Assembly (NCBI RefSeq): GCF_004379255.2
Contig: NC_056035.1
Location: forward strand, 19,365,902-19,429,901
Length of the DNA stretch: 64,000 bases
Direction: 5' to 3'
From: Salvia splendens
Taxonomy: Eukaryota > Streptophyta > Magnoliopsida > Lamiales > Lamiaceae
The notes under the pieces were generated by a model. It was not told where the DNA came from. It ran no database searches and saw only the letters and a program-made list of their open reading frames with translations. Within the stretch, counting starts at the first letter, position 1. Each line of letters begins with the position of its first letter. A program made the position numbers and the translations under genes. Positions 22,813 through 33,854 of the stretch are shown here, one piece after another.

Positions 22813-25023
22813 ATGGCTCCTAAAAGGAAGCGAGCTGGGTCCTCAGGTGCTTTCACATCACGAAACTCTCGTCGTAAAAGGGAACCAATACCCCTGCGAT
22901 CGCCACCACACCGACCACCACCGAGACATGCACCTGTGGTCATTGATGTGGAAGAAGAAACCTGGGATATCCGAGATCCTGCCCTCGATTTTTTCGTCCC
23001 AGAGGATGAATATAGTAAGTTAACCTTTAATCCTCGGTTTGTGATTTAGGGTGTACGAAATTGGTTTTTTGTGAATATATATTTGATCAGCCGGATATTG
23101 ATTTTGTGATTGAGGCTCCATAAATTGATTTTGTTGTGAATTTTGGTTTACTGTTTGGTTTGAGTTTTATATGTGCGTTTATTGTCTTCCTTCATAGGGG
23201 ATGCACCTGGAAAGTTTTCAGTTGCTTTCCATCATGGAGGTTCATTCTTCTCTACGAATGATGCAAAAAAGTATGTTGGTGGGCATTTGACATACTTCGA
23301 TTTTTGTAACATAGACAAATTCCAGCTTATAGACCTATCGAGCATGGTATTAAGGTTGAAGTATGATAGGAAGATGATATGTGAGTTCTACTACTGTGAC
23401 CAAAGTACAGTCATGACTGCGCAGGGGTTTTAATCGGAGGCCCGTTGTTTCCCATTGTTGAGGAAACACATCTGAAGGATTTCCTCAAAGTAGCGTCTAC
23501 AACGACAAAGTTAGTTCACATCTACGTTGTGGAGATAACCCGGGCTCAAGCCATACTGAAAAAAATGAAGGAAGAAGCGCAAGAGCTTCTTAGTTTCAAG
23601 GCGTCTAAACCCCCAGGAGTCATTATTGAAGAGATTGAAGAAGCCACACCGAATGTGCCAAGGCAAAAGCCTAGACCGAAGAGAAAGCAACGGTCTCAGT
23701 TTGAAGGGCAACGACATGAGCCTTTAATGATTGGCTGGTATGATAGGGATGTTGAGTTCGAGGAATATCTTACGAAAAGTTTAGAAGATGATTGTGCTCA
23801 GAGGAAGAGGGCTGAGGAGGTAGCCAGGCAAAATTTGGCGAAATCATTTGAAGTCGTGTCCCCTGAAGCTCCGGTCTCTGACTTTGGAGAAGTATCAATA
23901 CATGACGCGGAATTTGTAGCAGAAAAAATATGTGTAGTTGACTATGTTGGAGAAGCAGAAGCTGGAGGTGGAGACTCCCATGCACACGTACAAGAGGTAA
24001 TGACTTGTGTGATTTGCATATTGATTTTGTACCTTATTTGTGATTTAGTTCTTGTTTGTAATTTAGTCCTGCATTTGTGGTACTGCATTTTGTAGGATGT
24101 AGCTACAGCTTCATCTGTTGACCATTCCAATCCGATTGTCGATTCCCATGCACAAGTAGCAGAGGTAATGAATTGGTGTGATTTACATATTGATTTAGTA
24201 CCTAATTTGTGATTTAGGTCTTGTTTGTAATTTAGTCCTGCATTTGTGGTACTGCATTTTGCAGGATGTAGCTACAGCTTCATCTGTTGACCATTCCAAT
24301 CCGATTGTCGATGTCACTGAACAGGCGACTGAGTCTGAATCTGTAGTTCACCAACCATCTTCGGTCGGGCCAGGAGCATTTGTAGAAGCAGATGTGTACC
24401 GACCGGTATTGGATGATGGTAGTCAACCACAGCCGGACATACGGGTAGACAATGATTTCTTTCCGATCATTGAGGACATTACTCATGAATTGTTCATGCC
24501 CGAAGCTGACACCCAAGTGCAAGAGCCAGCTCCAGCTGAAGCAGCGTGTGCAGAACCCGTACCAGTGGTAGGAGATGTACCCCAACAGGCTGATGAAGGA
24601 GTTTTTTGTCCGTCAGCCGATTATGTTCCCGATGGATGTCATCTTCATAACGAGGGCAGTAACGACGAAGATGATGATAATGATGTCGGCCACTTTATCT
24701 CGTTGGCCAAAATGTGTCGTGATGAACAAATGTTTACCTCGTATTACGAGTCGTTACGTCGGGAACAACGGCCGGAGGAGGTGGCGGGACAAGACGGGAT
24801 TGAGGAGCCATCGGGCGAAGCAGAAGGGTCTGGCCAAGGCAGCGGCGGGTCCAAGAAAAGGCGAAAGTACTCCCCTGTTGTTGAGAAAAGGAACTCGGCA
24901 GACTCAAACCCTCTGTTCGAGCAAGAGAAGGTCGATGAGCTGCAAGATCTCGAGGACCTAGAGGATTTGGAAGGTTTAAGTAGAAAGGGTATCAAGTACA
25001 CCCCCATTCAAGCTGACAAATGA
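22813..25023 (+). pseudogene. MULE B N-terminal region: PB1-like part plus acidic region, frameshifted
   Basis: Exon 1 (22813-23014, starting MAPKRKRAG and ending at a GTAAGT donor) joins exon 2 from 23198 in frame. Exon 2 encodes FSVAFHHGGSFFS...YVGG, like the PB1-type N-terminal domain found in plant MULE proteins. At about 23428 the frame ends (QGF-stop) while the next frame continues with IGGPLFPIVEETHLKDFL, a one-base-type frameshift. That frame runs to 23996, then short exons 24096-24164 and 24265-25023 (Asp/Glu-rich, ending in a Lys/Arg-rich KKRRKYSP region). The stop at 25021 separates it from the transposase core, although in relatives the parts form one protein. Thus a decayed N-terminal half, or a separate ORF. 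Confidence 0.65.
23973..24312 (+). repeat. 168-bp tandem duplication of exon plus intron
   Basis: Units 23973-24140 and 24141-24312 are near-identical. Each holds the exon end (GACTCCCATGCAC...AGAG), a GTAATG donor, an intron ending TTTGTAG/TTTGCAG and the start of the next exon (DVATASSVDHSNPIVD). The duplication keeps both splice sites and the reading frame. Confidence 0.85.
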
Positions 25024-25049
25024 TTAACCAAATTGGAAGCCTTGTGATT

Positions 25050-27104
25050 TTTTTAAGGATAGAGAATTTTTTTTCAAGGTTATTCGACAGTAAGCAATAA
25101 TGACGAGACGCCCGGTACATGTGAAGAAGTATGATGGCAAAAGACTTCGTGCTATTTGTAGAGGAAAGTCTTGTGAATGGTATGTATATGCAAGACGGGT
25201 CGAATCCCACAACGATACCGATTTTGTTGTTCTGAATATGCAGAGAGACCATGCACACACATGCTCTCAAGTGTTGGATCAGAGATGGCTGACGTCAAAA
25301 TGGCTAGCTGAGCGATACATGGAGAAGATAAAAGCGAATCCCCATATCCCATTGGCAGCCATAAGGCAGTGTGTGGATGAGGAGTTCGGACTCCAAGTTG
25401 GTAGAATGAAGGCGTACCGAGCAAGAGACAGTGCATTGGAAGGTATTTTTGGCAAGGCAGGACTCCAGTATCGGAGACTTTTCGATTACAAAGCTGAACT
25501 GGAACGGACGCACGCTGACTCTAGTGTGCACATACATAACGACAACTTCAGGGATCCTGAAGTTGTGAGCCCGAGATTCTTGAGGTTTTACACTTGTCTC
25601 GGGCCCTTGAAAAAGGGTTGGATGCGTTTTTGTCGTCCGATTATCTTCTTGGATGCATGTTTCTTGCGTGGTATGTACAGAGGCCAACTTGTGACGGCCA
25701 TGGGAATTGATCCAAATAATGGTTGGTGGCCTATTGCATGGGCGGTGACTGAGGCCGAAAGCTACGAACAGTGGAAATGGTTTCTAGGCTATCTGGCAGA
25801 GGACCTCCTCATACGTGAAAATGCCCCCAGATTTGTCTTCATGTCTGACCAGCAAAAGATATGTGTAATGTGATTTCATTAAAAGGTGTATACGTTGTTT
25901 GTGCTTTTTTTAAAAATACTTCACTTGTGATTTTTTAAATATTGTTGTATTCTGAGTGTGATTATAATATTGTTGTATTCTGTGTCAGTGGTTGTGTACA
26001 TGTAACAATTTGTGGTGAATTTAATAGGGTCTTGCAAAGGTAATCCTTGAGGATTTTCCACAGAACGAGCATCGCTTCTGTGTGCAGCACATATACAACA
26101 ACTTCAAGAAGCGTTTCATCGGAGAGAATTTTAAGGAGATGTTGTGGGAGCTTGCGTCGAGTACAACCCAGGAAGAGTATGTTGAGCGGATGAATGCACT
26201 GTGGATTATATATCCACAAGCACATCAATACCTACTCGGCGTAGCTCCCAAGGAAAAATGGGTGAAGGCTTATTTCTCTCCGCATGTTTGTTGTGATGTT
26301 ATCCTCAATAATATATGCGAGACCTTTAATTCGAAGATAGCAATTGCTCGTGAGTTGGCCATTGTCACCATGTTGGAGGAGATCAGGACAAGTCAAATGG
26401 AGAAGATACAGATTAGAGGCCAGTGGATCAAGACGTACGCTCATGCCATGCCGCCTGTTATCAAAGAGATTGTTGATAAGTATTTGGCGAGGGCTTCTTC
26501 ATGGAGACCCACATGGAACGGAGAAGATTCTTACCAAGTCTCTGGACCGTCAGGTCAGTACGTAGTGAACATGCGGAAATTTACTTGTTCTTGCAGACTG
26601 TGGCAGCTGAATAGAATCCCATGCACCCACGCCATCGCTACAATCAACAAGAATGGTAAGGATGTAGCAGACTATGTCTCCTGCTATTATTTGCGGTCCA
26701 CCATGACGCTATTGTACGAGAATGTCCTCTACCCAATCAACGGGATGGATAATTGGCCGAAGAACTCAGAAGTTGGATTTGAACTGGCACCTCCTAGGAC
26801 AAAGCGCCAACGTGGACGGCCAAAAAAACTGAGGCGTGAAGATCTACAGGTTCGTCAGCATGCAAATGGTTCTGAGTCTTTGCGCCGAACCTTTGTACTC
26901 AGGTGTCGTCGGTGCGGACAAGATGGGCATAACAGAAGAACATGCACTAATGATCCTCGTGTAGATGCCCGAACCGAAGTTGGACAGAGTTCAAGTTCAC
27001 AGCCCAGTAATCCAAGTGAGCCACCCACCGTTCCAAGGCCCAACACTCGTCGGGCTACGCGGTCAAGCCAGGAGGTTATGAGGCACCATCACCTTTCGTT
27101 TTGA
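25050..27104 (+). pseudogene. MULE (MURA-type) transposase, SWIM and CCHC fingers
   Basis: Catalyses cut-and-paste transposition of MULEs by binding the long TIRs. The open frame reaches upstream of the ATG at 25100 to FFKDRE..FFKVIRQ, where a TAA at about 25093 breaks it. The DDE core includes IIFLDACFLRGMYRGQL and FVFMSDQQK. An intron (25865 GTAATG to 26027 TAG) joins in frame, though it adds Ile-Cys compared with relatives. The second exon gives LAKVILEDFP, HRFCVQHIYNNFKKRF, the SWIM finger CSCRLWQLNRIPCTHA and, near the end, the zinc knuckle CRRCGQDGHNRRTC. The main stop is at 27104. Two extra exon-like pieces (27147-27198, 27279-27349) repeat the RPxTRRxTRSSQ tail. The core is well kept but the upstream stop and frameshift suggest loss of function. 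Confidence 0.85.
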
Positions 27105-27206
27105 TAAGCATTGAAACTCAATTTGACCGGGGTTGTTTGTTGTAGACCAATCCCACTGAATCACGTCCAAGCACTCGTCGGTCTACACGGTCAAGCCAGG
27201 TAGTTT

Positions 27207-27800
27207 TCAACACCCTTGTTGCACTTTTAATTTCCATAAAATCCAGTTAACAATCACAATTTTTTGTGATATTTGTAGGACAATAACACTCTTCGTCGGA
27301 CCAGGACTCAGCCTCAACATTGTGGCCGTCGAGGGGATCGTGATTGAATACCCGCATAAAAATAAGATTACAATTTTCAGCATTCGGGACATTTTTTTGG
27401 TTCTAAAAAGTTCTGAAGTAAGACCTGCACACTCCTTAGTCTTCATGGTCAATTTTCCCTTCAGATCTTTACATTCATCACTTTTCATGCGAAATTTGGC
27501 TTCAAGATCACCATGCACAATACTATTGGATCGGAGTTGTTCTTCAAACCTGTCTCGTTCGAGCTTGATTTGTTGAAAGTAAGTGTCTTGGCTTGGCGAT
27601 AGACCAGCATCAAACCAACGGAAGAATCTGCAATCATCTTCCTTCCAGAATGGACACCGATAGTAACGTCGACCTGGATTAGCCGACGTCCTAGACGTCA
27701 CCAGCTCGACCGCGACATCGTGACTACAGAGAACAACCGGTGGACGAGGCCAATCCCAATTGAAACTTGAACCGAACGATTGCGTACTTGAAGAAGACAT
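27207..27800 (-). CDS. GRF-type zinc finger protein with coiled coil, antisense in MULE B
   Basis: The ATG at 27800 (MSSSSTQSFGSSFNWDWPRP) was chosen over 27839 because the extra 13 residues look like leader. The GRF zinc finger is seen at about residues 25-65 (CSHDVAVELVTS ... RRYYRCPFW ... CRFFRWFD). A charged coiled-coil region follows (about 75-140) and then a hydrophobic stretch (KIVILFLCGYSITI), possibly a membrane anchor. Plant GRF proteins of this layout are single-stranded nucleic-acid-binding candidates of unknown role and are often found with MULEs. The last about 50 codons run antisense to the transposase 3' end and may not be genuine, so the C-terminus is uncertain. About 197 residues. 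Confidence 0.6.
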   Translation of the reverse strand: MSSSSTQSFGSSFNWDWPRPPVVLCSHDVAVELVTSRTSANPGRRYYRCPFWKEDDCRFFRWFDAGLSPSQDTYFQQIKLERDRFEEQLRSNSIVHGDLEAKFRMKSDECKDLKGKLTMKTKECAGLTSELFRTKKMSRMLKIVILFLCGYSITIPSTATMLRLSPGPTKSVIVLQISQKIVIVNWILWKLKVQQGC

Positions 27801-28588
27801 TGCAAGAGCGACCTGAATTGGAAATTCAAACCCAAACATATTAAAGTTAATTTATATGTCATTATTTATGAAATTAATTTCACAAATAAAATTGCACCCC
27901 ACAGCCGACCACACATAACCCCTAAATTCAAAACAGCCAGCTTCAGCTACAAAATCCACCCACATTCAGCAACAAAATAAACCAAAATTGATCGGACTAC
28001 AACAAACATCGCCATCTCACGGACAAATAAAATCCCAAAAACAAACCTCGACCCAGCCAAACAACCATAAACCCTACTTTGAATACACCCAAATTCCGCT
28101 GCAATTACGACCCAATAAAAATCCCCAAGCCACAGACGAATTTCAGTACGGCAGAAGATAGTACATAAATTGGGATCTTACAACAGATTAAACGGTATAG
28201 TTCAAACGACGAATGAATTGATTGTTGAACCATTTTTGCGAGAAGGAAGTGAAGTGAGAGAAGGAAGATGAGAAATTATTTCGCACTCTTAACTATAGAC
28301 AAAGGAACACGGTAGTTTGTGGACATCAAAATTGAGTTGACCAATGTGCAGCCTATTGTCTGCAAAGTGCATCATCAGAGCGGAGCAGGACTGCGACAGG
28401 GAATGGAATTGTCTGAAATGCCCTTCAAGGCAAAACGGCCTTTTGGTCCGAAAAATGGCTACAAATATCTCATTCGTGATTAGGTTGAAGGTTAGGCACT
28501 TGTGGGGATATTTTTTTTTGTTAGGGGTCTAGAGTGAAAGAAATGGAAACGTCAGGGACTTTTTATGTAGTTCACTCTTTAATTAAAT

Positions 28589-29880
28589 GAGTGAACTGTC
28601 TCAAAAGTCTCTAACTTTTCAAGTTGTGACACTGCAGGACCCTAACAAAGAAAAATATCACCAGAGGACCCTAACATTAAATATAATCACGAATCATGTT
28701 TTTTCGGACCAAAATACACTCAGGCCCTAAAAGGGCATTTTTGTCGCTCCATTATACTGTTGAGATGTGATTTCTGCCACATTTTTGTCAGCAACTTCTT
28801 ACGTAATTTTCTAATAAGTTCTGGTATTTAATACGTAATTAAAATTTCGTCATTATTCATACTTTCTAATTTTTTTATAAAATACATATTTATCATTATC
28901 TGCATTAATTAATATGAAAATAATAAAATGAGACCCTTTCTTCCTTATAAACTCATTTTCTGGTATTTTTTGATGTTTCTATTTTCCCTAATTTTCATTT
29001 GTTTTTTACCTTGATTTATCGATCGATTTTATTTATTATGAAAGTATCCTAATTTTGCAGTATTAATTTATAAATTTGCATTGTCTTAATTTCAGATACT
29101 ATTATTAATAAAAAAATCTCCAAGGATTAAATAGCTAATGTCACATGTTAGAATATTTTCAAAATATTACTCATGTTTCAATTTTATCATGAATGACAAG
29201 AAACTATGCAAATTTATATATAAAGACTGAATATTCATATGATGTTAAAAAATTTCAGTTAGAGCTAAACTAAAATTCTTAATAAAATATCAATTAATAT
29301 AAATTCGTCTTAAAGTTAGGCTTAGATTAACAAATTAGTTCGATTAACAAATTAGTTCGATGATATATAATTAAATAATATTTTAAATGTCAGTGTTTTC
29401 AAGAAAATAATTACTGTATCATTTAATTAAATGTGAAATATTTTTTTTCTATGTATTATTGATTCAGATTTTATTTCATAAATAAATAACTTCACTTTTC
29501 CATATTTTTGGTTGTTTCTCAATGAATTTCCTACATGATATTACTAGTATATTGTTACCACTAACTAGAAATAGAGGAATATAAGAAGTTTTTTTGTGTA
29601 CAAATATTGACAAAACTTTAATCACTTATGAAGTACCAGAACTTATTAGGAAATTACATAATAAGTTGATGACAGAAATGTGATAGAATTCATATGTCAA
29701 CGAATTTAGGGATTGACAAAAATTCCCTTCAAGTCATTTGTGCATTTTCGTCCGAAAAGTGGCTAAAAAAACATGATTCGTGATTTTGTTTAATGTTAGG
29801 GTACTCTGACGATATTTTTTTTTGTTAGGGACTTGTGGTGTCACAATCCGAAAGGTTAGGTCTTTTGATGTAGTTCACTC
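28589..29880. mobile_element. Mutator-like element C (non-autonomous)
   Basis: TIRs GAGTGAACTGTCTCAAAAG ... GATGTAGTTCACTC, flanked by the perfect 9-bp duplication TAATTAAAT (28580-28588 and 29881-29889). The terminal blocks (CCCTAAAAGGGCATTTTTG, TTTTTTCGGACCAAAA) match elements A and B. The 1-kb AT-rich interior has no ORF worth calling. Confidence 0.93.
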
Positions 29881-30007
29881 TAATTAAATTAATGACATTT
29901 AGCACAAGGTTTCGTCACAGCATACGTCACCAAAAAACAAAATTAATTAAACGATTCTATTTTGGTTAGAAAAATATAAGGTTTACAGTGGGAAATGTAG
30001 TTTGTAA

Positions 30008-31984
30008 AGGCACCCGCAGCGGCATCTCGTTGCTGTCTCGGTCTCGTCTCGGTGAGATGAGACAGCAATGGGATGCCGCTGTAGGTCTTCGGTCCCGTCG
30101 CTTATCTCGTGGGGGAGAGAGGATCGGCGGGCCTTCTCTCCACGCGCCAGCGCCACGTGGCGAGCTCTAACACGGGGCGTGACGCCCACTCGCAGCCCCG
30201 CTAGTGGTCGTCGTCATTGCTGACGTAATAAATATTTAAAAAAAAATTGTTTTTTCCCAAATTTTTTTTTAAATTCCAACGGTAATTTTTTTTTTTCTAT
30301 AAATACTCCTACTCTTTCATTTTACACACAAACACACTATCCCTCATCTTTTTTTCTTCTCATCACTATCATATCATCTCTCTTTCCTCTCCAATTCTTC
30401 TCCCAAATTTAATCCATTCATGGATCCATTTGAGCAAATGCATCGAATAATGGAAGAATCGCTAGAAGAAGAGTGACGTAGGGAGGAGGAGGCCGCCGCT
30501 GCGCGTCAAAAGCGACCCCAGAAATACATCCATCGTGACCGGGAGGAAGCCGCCGCAAGGTTAGTACGAGATTACTTTTGTGTGATACCTACTTACGTCG
30601 TCGTTTCCGCATGCGGCGGGAGTTATTTTTTCATATCGCAAATACATTGGTGCCATGGAAGAGTACTTCCAAGAAGGGTTCGACGCTACTGGCCGTCCCA
30701 ATCTCACGACGCTGTAGAAATGTACTGCAACAATCCGTCAGCTTGCTACTGGACAAACGACGGACTTGTTCGACGAGTACTTGCACAATGGGGATAGCAC
30801 TGGGAGACTGTGTTCGATGAACTTCTGCAAAGGCGTCCGAGCAGCCTTCACCGACGAATTCCTGAAGAAGCCAAGCACCGCAGATTGTCAGTTTCTGCTC
30901 TAACTTCACGAACAAGCGCACGGATTCCGCGGGATGCTTGGCAGAGTCGATTGCATGCATTGACAATGGAAGAATTTCCCTGTGGCGTGGAGGGGATCAT
31001 ACACGAACGGCCACAAAGGCACCTACCCCACCGTTATACTCGAGGTCGTTGCCGACTACTGGCTATGGAGTTGGCATGCATTTTTCGGGGTCCCAGGATC
31101 GAACAACGACATCAACGTGCTCAACCAATCCGACCTCTGTACCGAAGTTTTGAATGGTAAAGCGCCGGCCATCAACTTCACCGCTAACAACCGTCAGTTT
31201 AAAATGGGGTACTATCTTGCCGACAACATCTATCCGAAGTGGCCAACCTTCGTGAAGACGTTCAACAGGCCGATAAATGAAAAACATGCTCTTTTTGCGT
31301 AGAAGCAAGAGGCTGCTGGCAAGGATGTGGAGAGAGCGTTCGGGGTTCTACAAGCTCGATTCAACATTATCAAATCCCCGGCCCGTACGTGGTTTATGGA
31401 GAATATGGTCGGCATCATGTATATGTGCATAATCTTGCACAACATGATTGTCGCCGACGAAGGACACGTAATTGGTTCGATCTAGAAACTGCGGGAAGCT
31501 CTTCCGCAAGTAGTCCGCCTCGCAGTGGAGTGCATCCTTCTTTGCAAGAGCGAATATCTGTTCGGGAAAGGACACGTAATTCTATGGCCACGCCCAACTC
31601 CAGGAGGATCTAATGGAGCACATTTGAGTAAAATTTGGCAACCGTTAGACGATCACCGAATCACTTTCCATGATTATGCGGATTTCAATAAATTGTAATA
31701 TTAGGATTTCAATTATGTATTTTTCGTATTTTCGGATGTTGTAATTTTTGTGAATTTTAATGATTTTATGAATTATTAATATTAATTTAATATTTTAATG
31801 AAATATTAATTCAATTTGTTAGAAATACAAATAAAAAATGAAATTGAATGAACAGTTAATGGATGAGATGGTTAAGAGATGGATGGATACAGGTGTTGTC
31901 TCTTAGTTAAGAGATTGGTTAAAAAGTGCAGTGGGGCTATGAATAGTGAATGGATGAGACGGTATTGGGAATCCGTGGATGGCC
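30008..31984 (+). mobile_element. PIF/Harbinger element with dead transposase
   Basis: Ends AGGCACCCGCAGCGG and ...CCGTGGATGGCC are a degenerate TIR pair, flanked by TAA on both sides (30005-30007 and 31985-31987). It shares its terminal regions with the MITE at 18850-19532, making it the parent type. Confidence 0.85.
30421..31612 (+). pseudogene. HARBI1/ALP1-like Harbinger transposase (many lesions)
   Basis: The frame opens with MDPFEQMHRIMEESLEEE and stops after 18 codons (TGA at 30475). It continues recognisably as AARQKRPQKYIHRDREEAAA, RRRFRMRRELFFHIANTL, then ILEVVADYWLWSWHAFFG, SNNDINVLNQSDL, MGYYLADNIYPKWP and DVERAFGVLQARF, the DDE_Tnp_4 order. Several frame changes lie between 30580 and 30940. 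A TGA replaces Trp after VDCMH, and a TAG at about 31300 precedes KQEAAGKDVER. No intact protein is possible. Confidence 0.85.
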
Positions 31985-31987
31985 TAA

Positions 31988-33562
31988 AAGTTTTAATCAC
32001 TCTTACCCTTTGAATCAATGCAATAAGTGCAACTTTTTGTGAAATGGAGTTGGACCACATGAGGGGAGACTTGCTATTAATATTATGTTTTTTTTCCCAT
32101 AGGTATTCAGTAATGTATAACTATTCTTCTCATGTCTATTATCTATCAACTCTAGAATTTTCCAACACACGACTCAATTGTCATTTCAGATAACGATGTT
32201 TCCGTAGCTTAATTGAGTTTCTTTTTGGGCCAAAACGACCCATTGGGCCTAATAAACGATGGGTTTCCATCCGTAGGTCTTATTCACTATGTATATGACA
32301 TGAATTCCATCCAAATACATAATCTACTGCTCTCTAACTCATTTTTCTATTTTGAAAAGTTGATAATTAAATTATTTGTATTTTTAGCAAAAATAATTAT
32401 ATCTATTATTTTATTCCTTCTTCATTTCTCTTCCTTTGTGCACTGTCTACTTAACAAACTATTTTTAATCTCCATGTTGAAAAGAAGTGATTCTATTAAC
32501 TAGGAACTGAAGAAATACATAAATGCATCCTTTTTGTGACATTCTTTAACTGAAGTTAAAAAATATCAACGGGACAATCAAAATCAGATTGGATATAAAA
32601 TACTACTCATGATATTGTGTGTAACAAATTATATTGAGTTTATCAATATCAGATTGGATATAAAATATGCTACACAAGCATTCTAAGTTTTAACATCACT
32701 TAGTAAATACTACTCCAGTCAAGGTGAAATGAAACCGAATTCTATCAATAACTTACTATTTAAAGGGCGCCAAATTTGTTTCTACTCTGTTTAATTTTAC
32801 GCTTAAGAAAGAAATTAGAAAACCACAAACATAATTTTCTAAGAATGCTTACAAGTTACTGTTTGGAAGAAGAATCAAATTTAGAATTAAAAACATTTAT
32901 TTGGAATAAAATATCAATAAAGGAGTATCTAACTTATCCATATTTTATCGGATAAACTTGCCTTAATACATAGACTCTCAACTACTTCATTAAAACAAAC
33001 ACACACAGAGAGATCCATACCAAACTGGGCCGTTTGAAGATCCGGAATTTGATACGGACTTGTGGAGGTTTTAAATATTTATATCCATTATAATGTGTGT
33101 ATATTTTATTGCCAGAGTTGAAAATTAAATTAAATGACTGAATAATTTTATTTTCAGAAGGAGCTACAGCTACTTATCATAGTTTTATATGTAAAGAATA
33201 CACTGCAATATCAATCGCCGTCCTTTTACCAACACAATGAAACAATAAATAAATTAACTAAGTTGCAAAGTATACTTCACAGCCCACGACCAGAACTGGC
33301 CCAATCAGCCCACTTGCCACAGAGCAGACCGACCAGCCCGATTTAACCTCAGCACCTCCCAGCGATCCAAGCTCGCCCAAGAGTCCGGATCAGGGAGTCA
33401 CGGAACGTCCACGGAGCCAGACATGACGTCTCGAGCGTTTCTAGGATTATGTTGCCAATGTCGGATCCAGGACTAGAAAACGGAGGAGACGGAATATAAA
33501 GTATTAGCTTGATTTAGTGTAGACGTGGCTATTTTTTTCAGTGTTCGGGGCGACGCCGGAGG
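31988..33562. other. Intergenic DNA
   Basis: No gene recognised. AT-rich with scattered poly-T/A tracts. The 96-codon ORF near 32213 is low-complexity and hydrophobic and is not supported. Confidence 0.5.
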
Positions 33563-33567
33563 TAAAC

Positions 33568-33834
33568 TGATACGTTCAATATTCCATATCTCTTTCATAC
33601 TTGCATTATTATTTAGTTGCATATCTTTTCCATATCTTTTGTCTTGCTCATTAAGTTAGTATCCCTATTATAAATAGGGCTATTGTTATTCTCTTTAAGG
33701 AATGAACGAAATCATAATATTTGTCTTTCATCTTTATTTAGTTTTCCGTTTAGAATTTTCGATTGTGGACAGAGCATGGTTTCTTTGCGACTTTCTTTAT
33801 CTTTTTTCACTTGATAAGAGTTCTCCCCTTATCA
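33568..33834 (+). repeat. Solo LTR with perfect TSD
   Basis: A 267-bp block starts TGATACGTTC and ends CCCCTTATCA, flanked by the identical 5-bp TAAAC (33563-33567 and 33835-33839). It contains a TATA-like TTATAAATAGGGC near 33670. No internal region follows, so it is a solo LTR left by recombination. The orientation call uses the TATA strand. Confidence 0.8.
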
Positions 33835-33854
33835 TAAACGGAGGGGGCGGACAT

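Larger units (their letters stand above)
22341..28577 (+). mobile_element. Mutator-like element B (transposase-bearing)
   Basis: A 6.2-kb element with long TIRs (about 22341-22510 and 28410-28577; GAGTGAACTAAAAGTCC ... ATGTAGTTCACTC). It is flanked by the perfect 9-bp duplication TTTAATTAA (22332-22340 and 28578-28586). It carries an N-terminal ORF region, a MURA-type transposase with SWIM and CCHC motifs, and a GRF zinc-finger ORF on the opposite strand. TIR sequence matches elements A and C. Confidence 0.95.
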
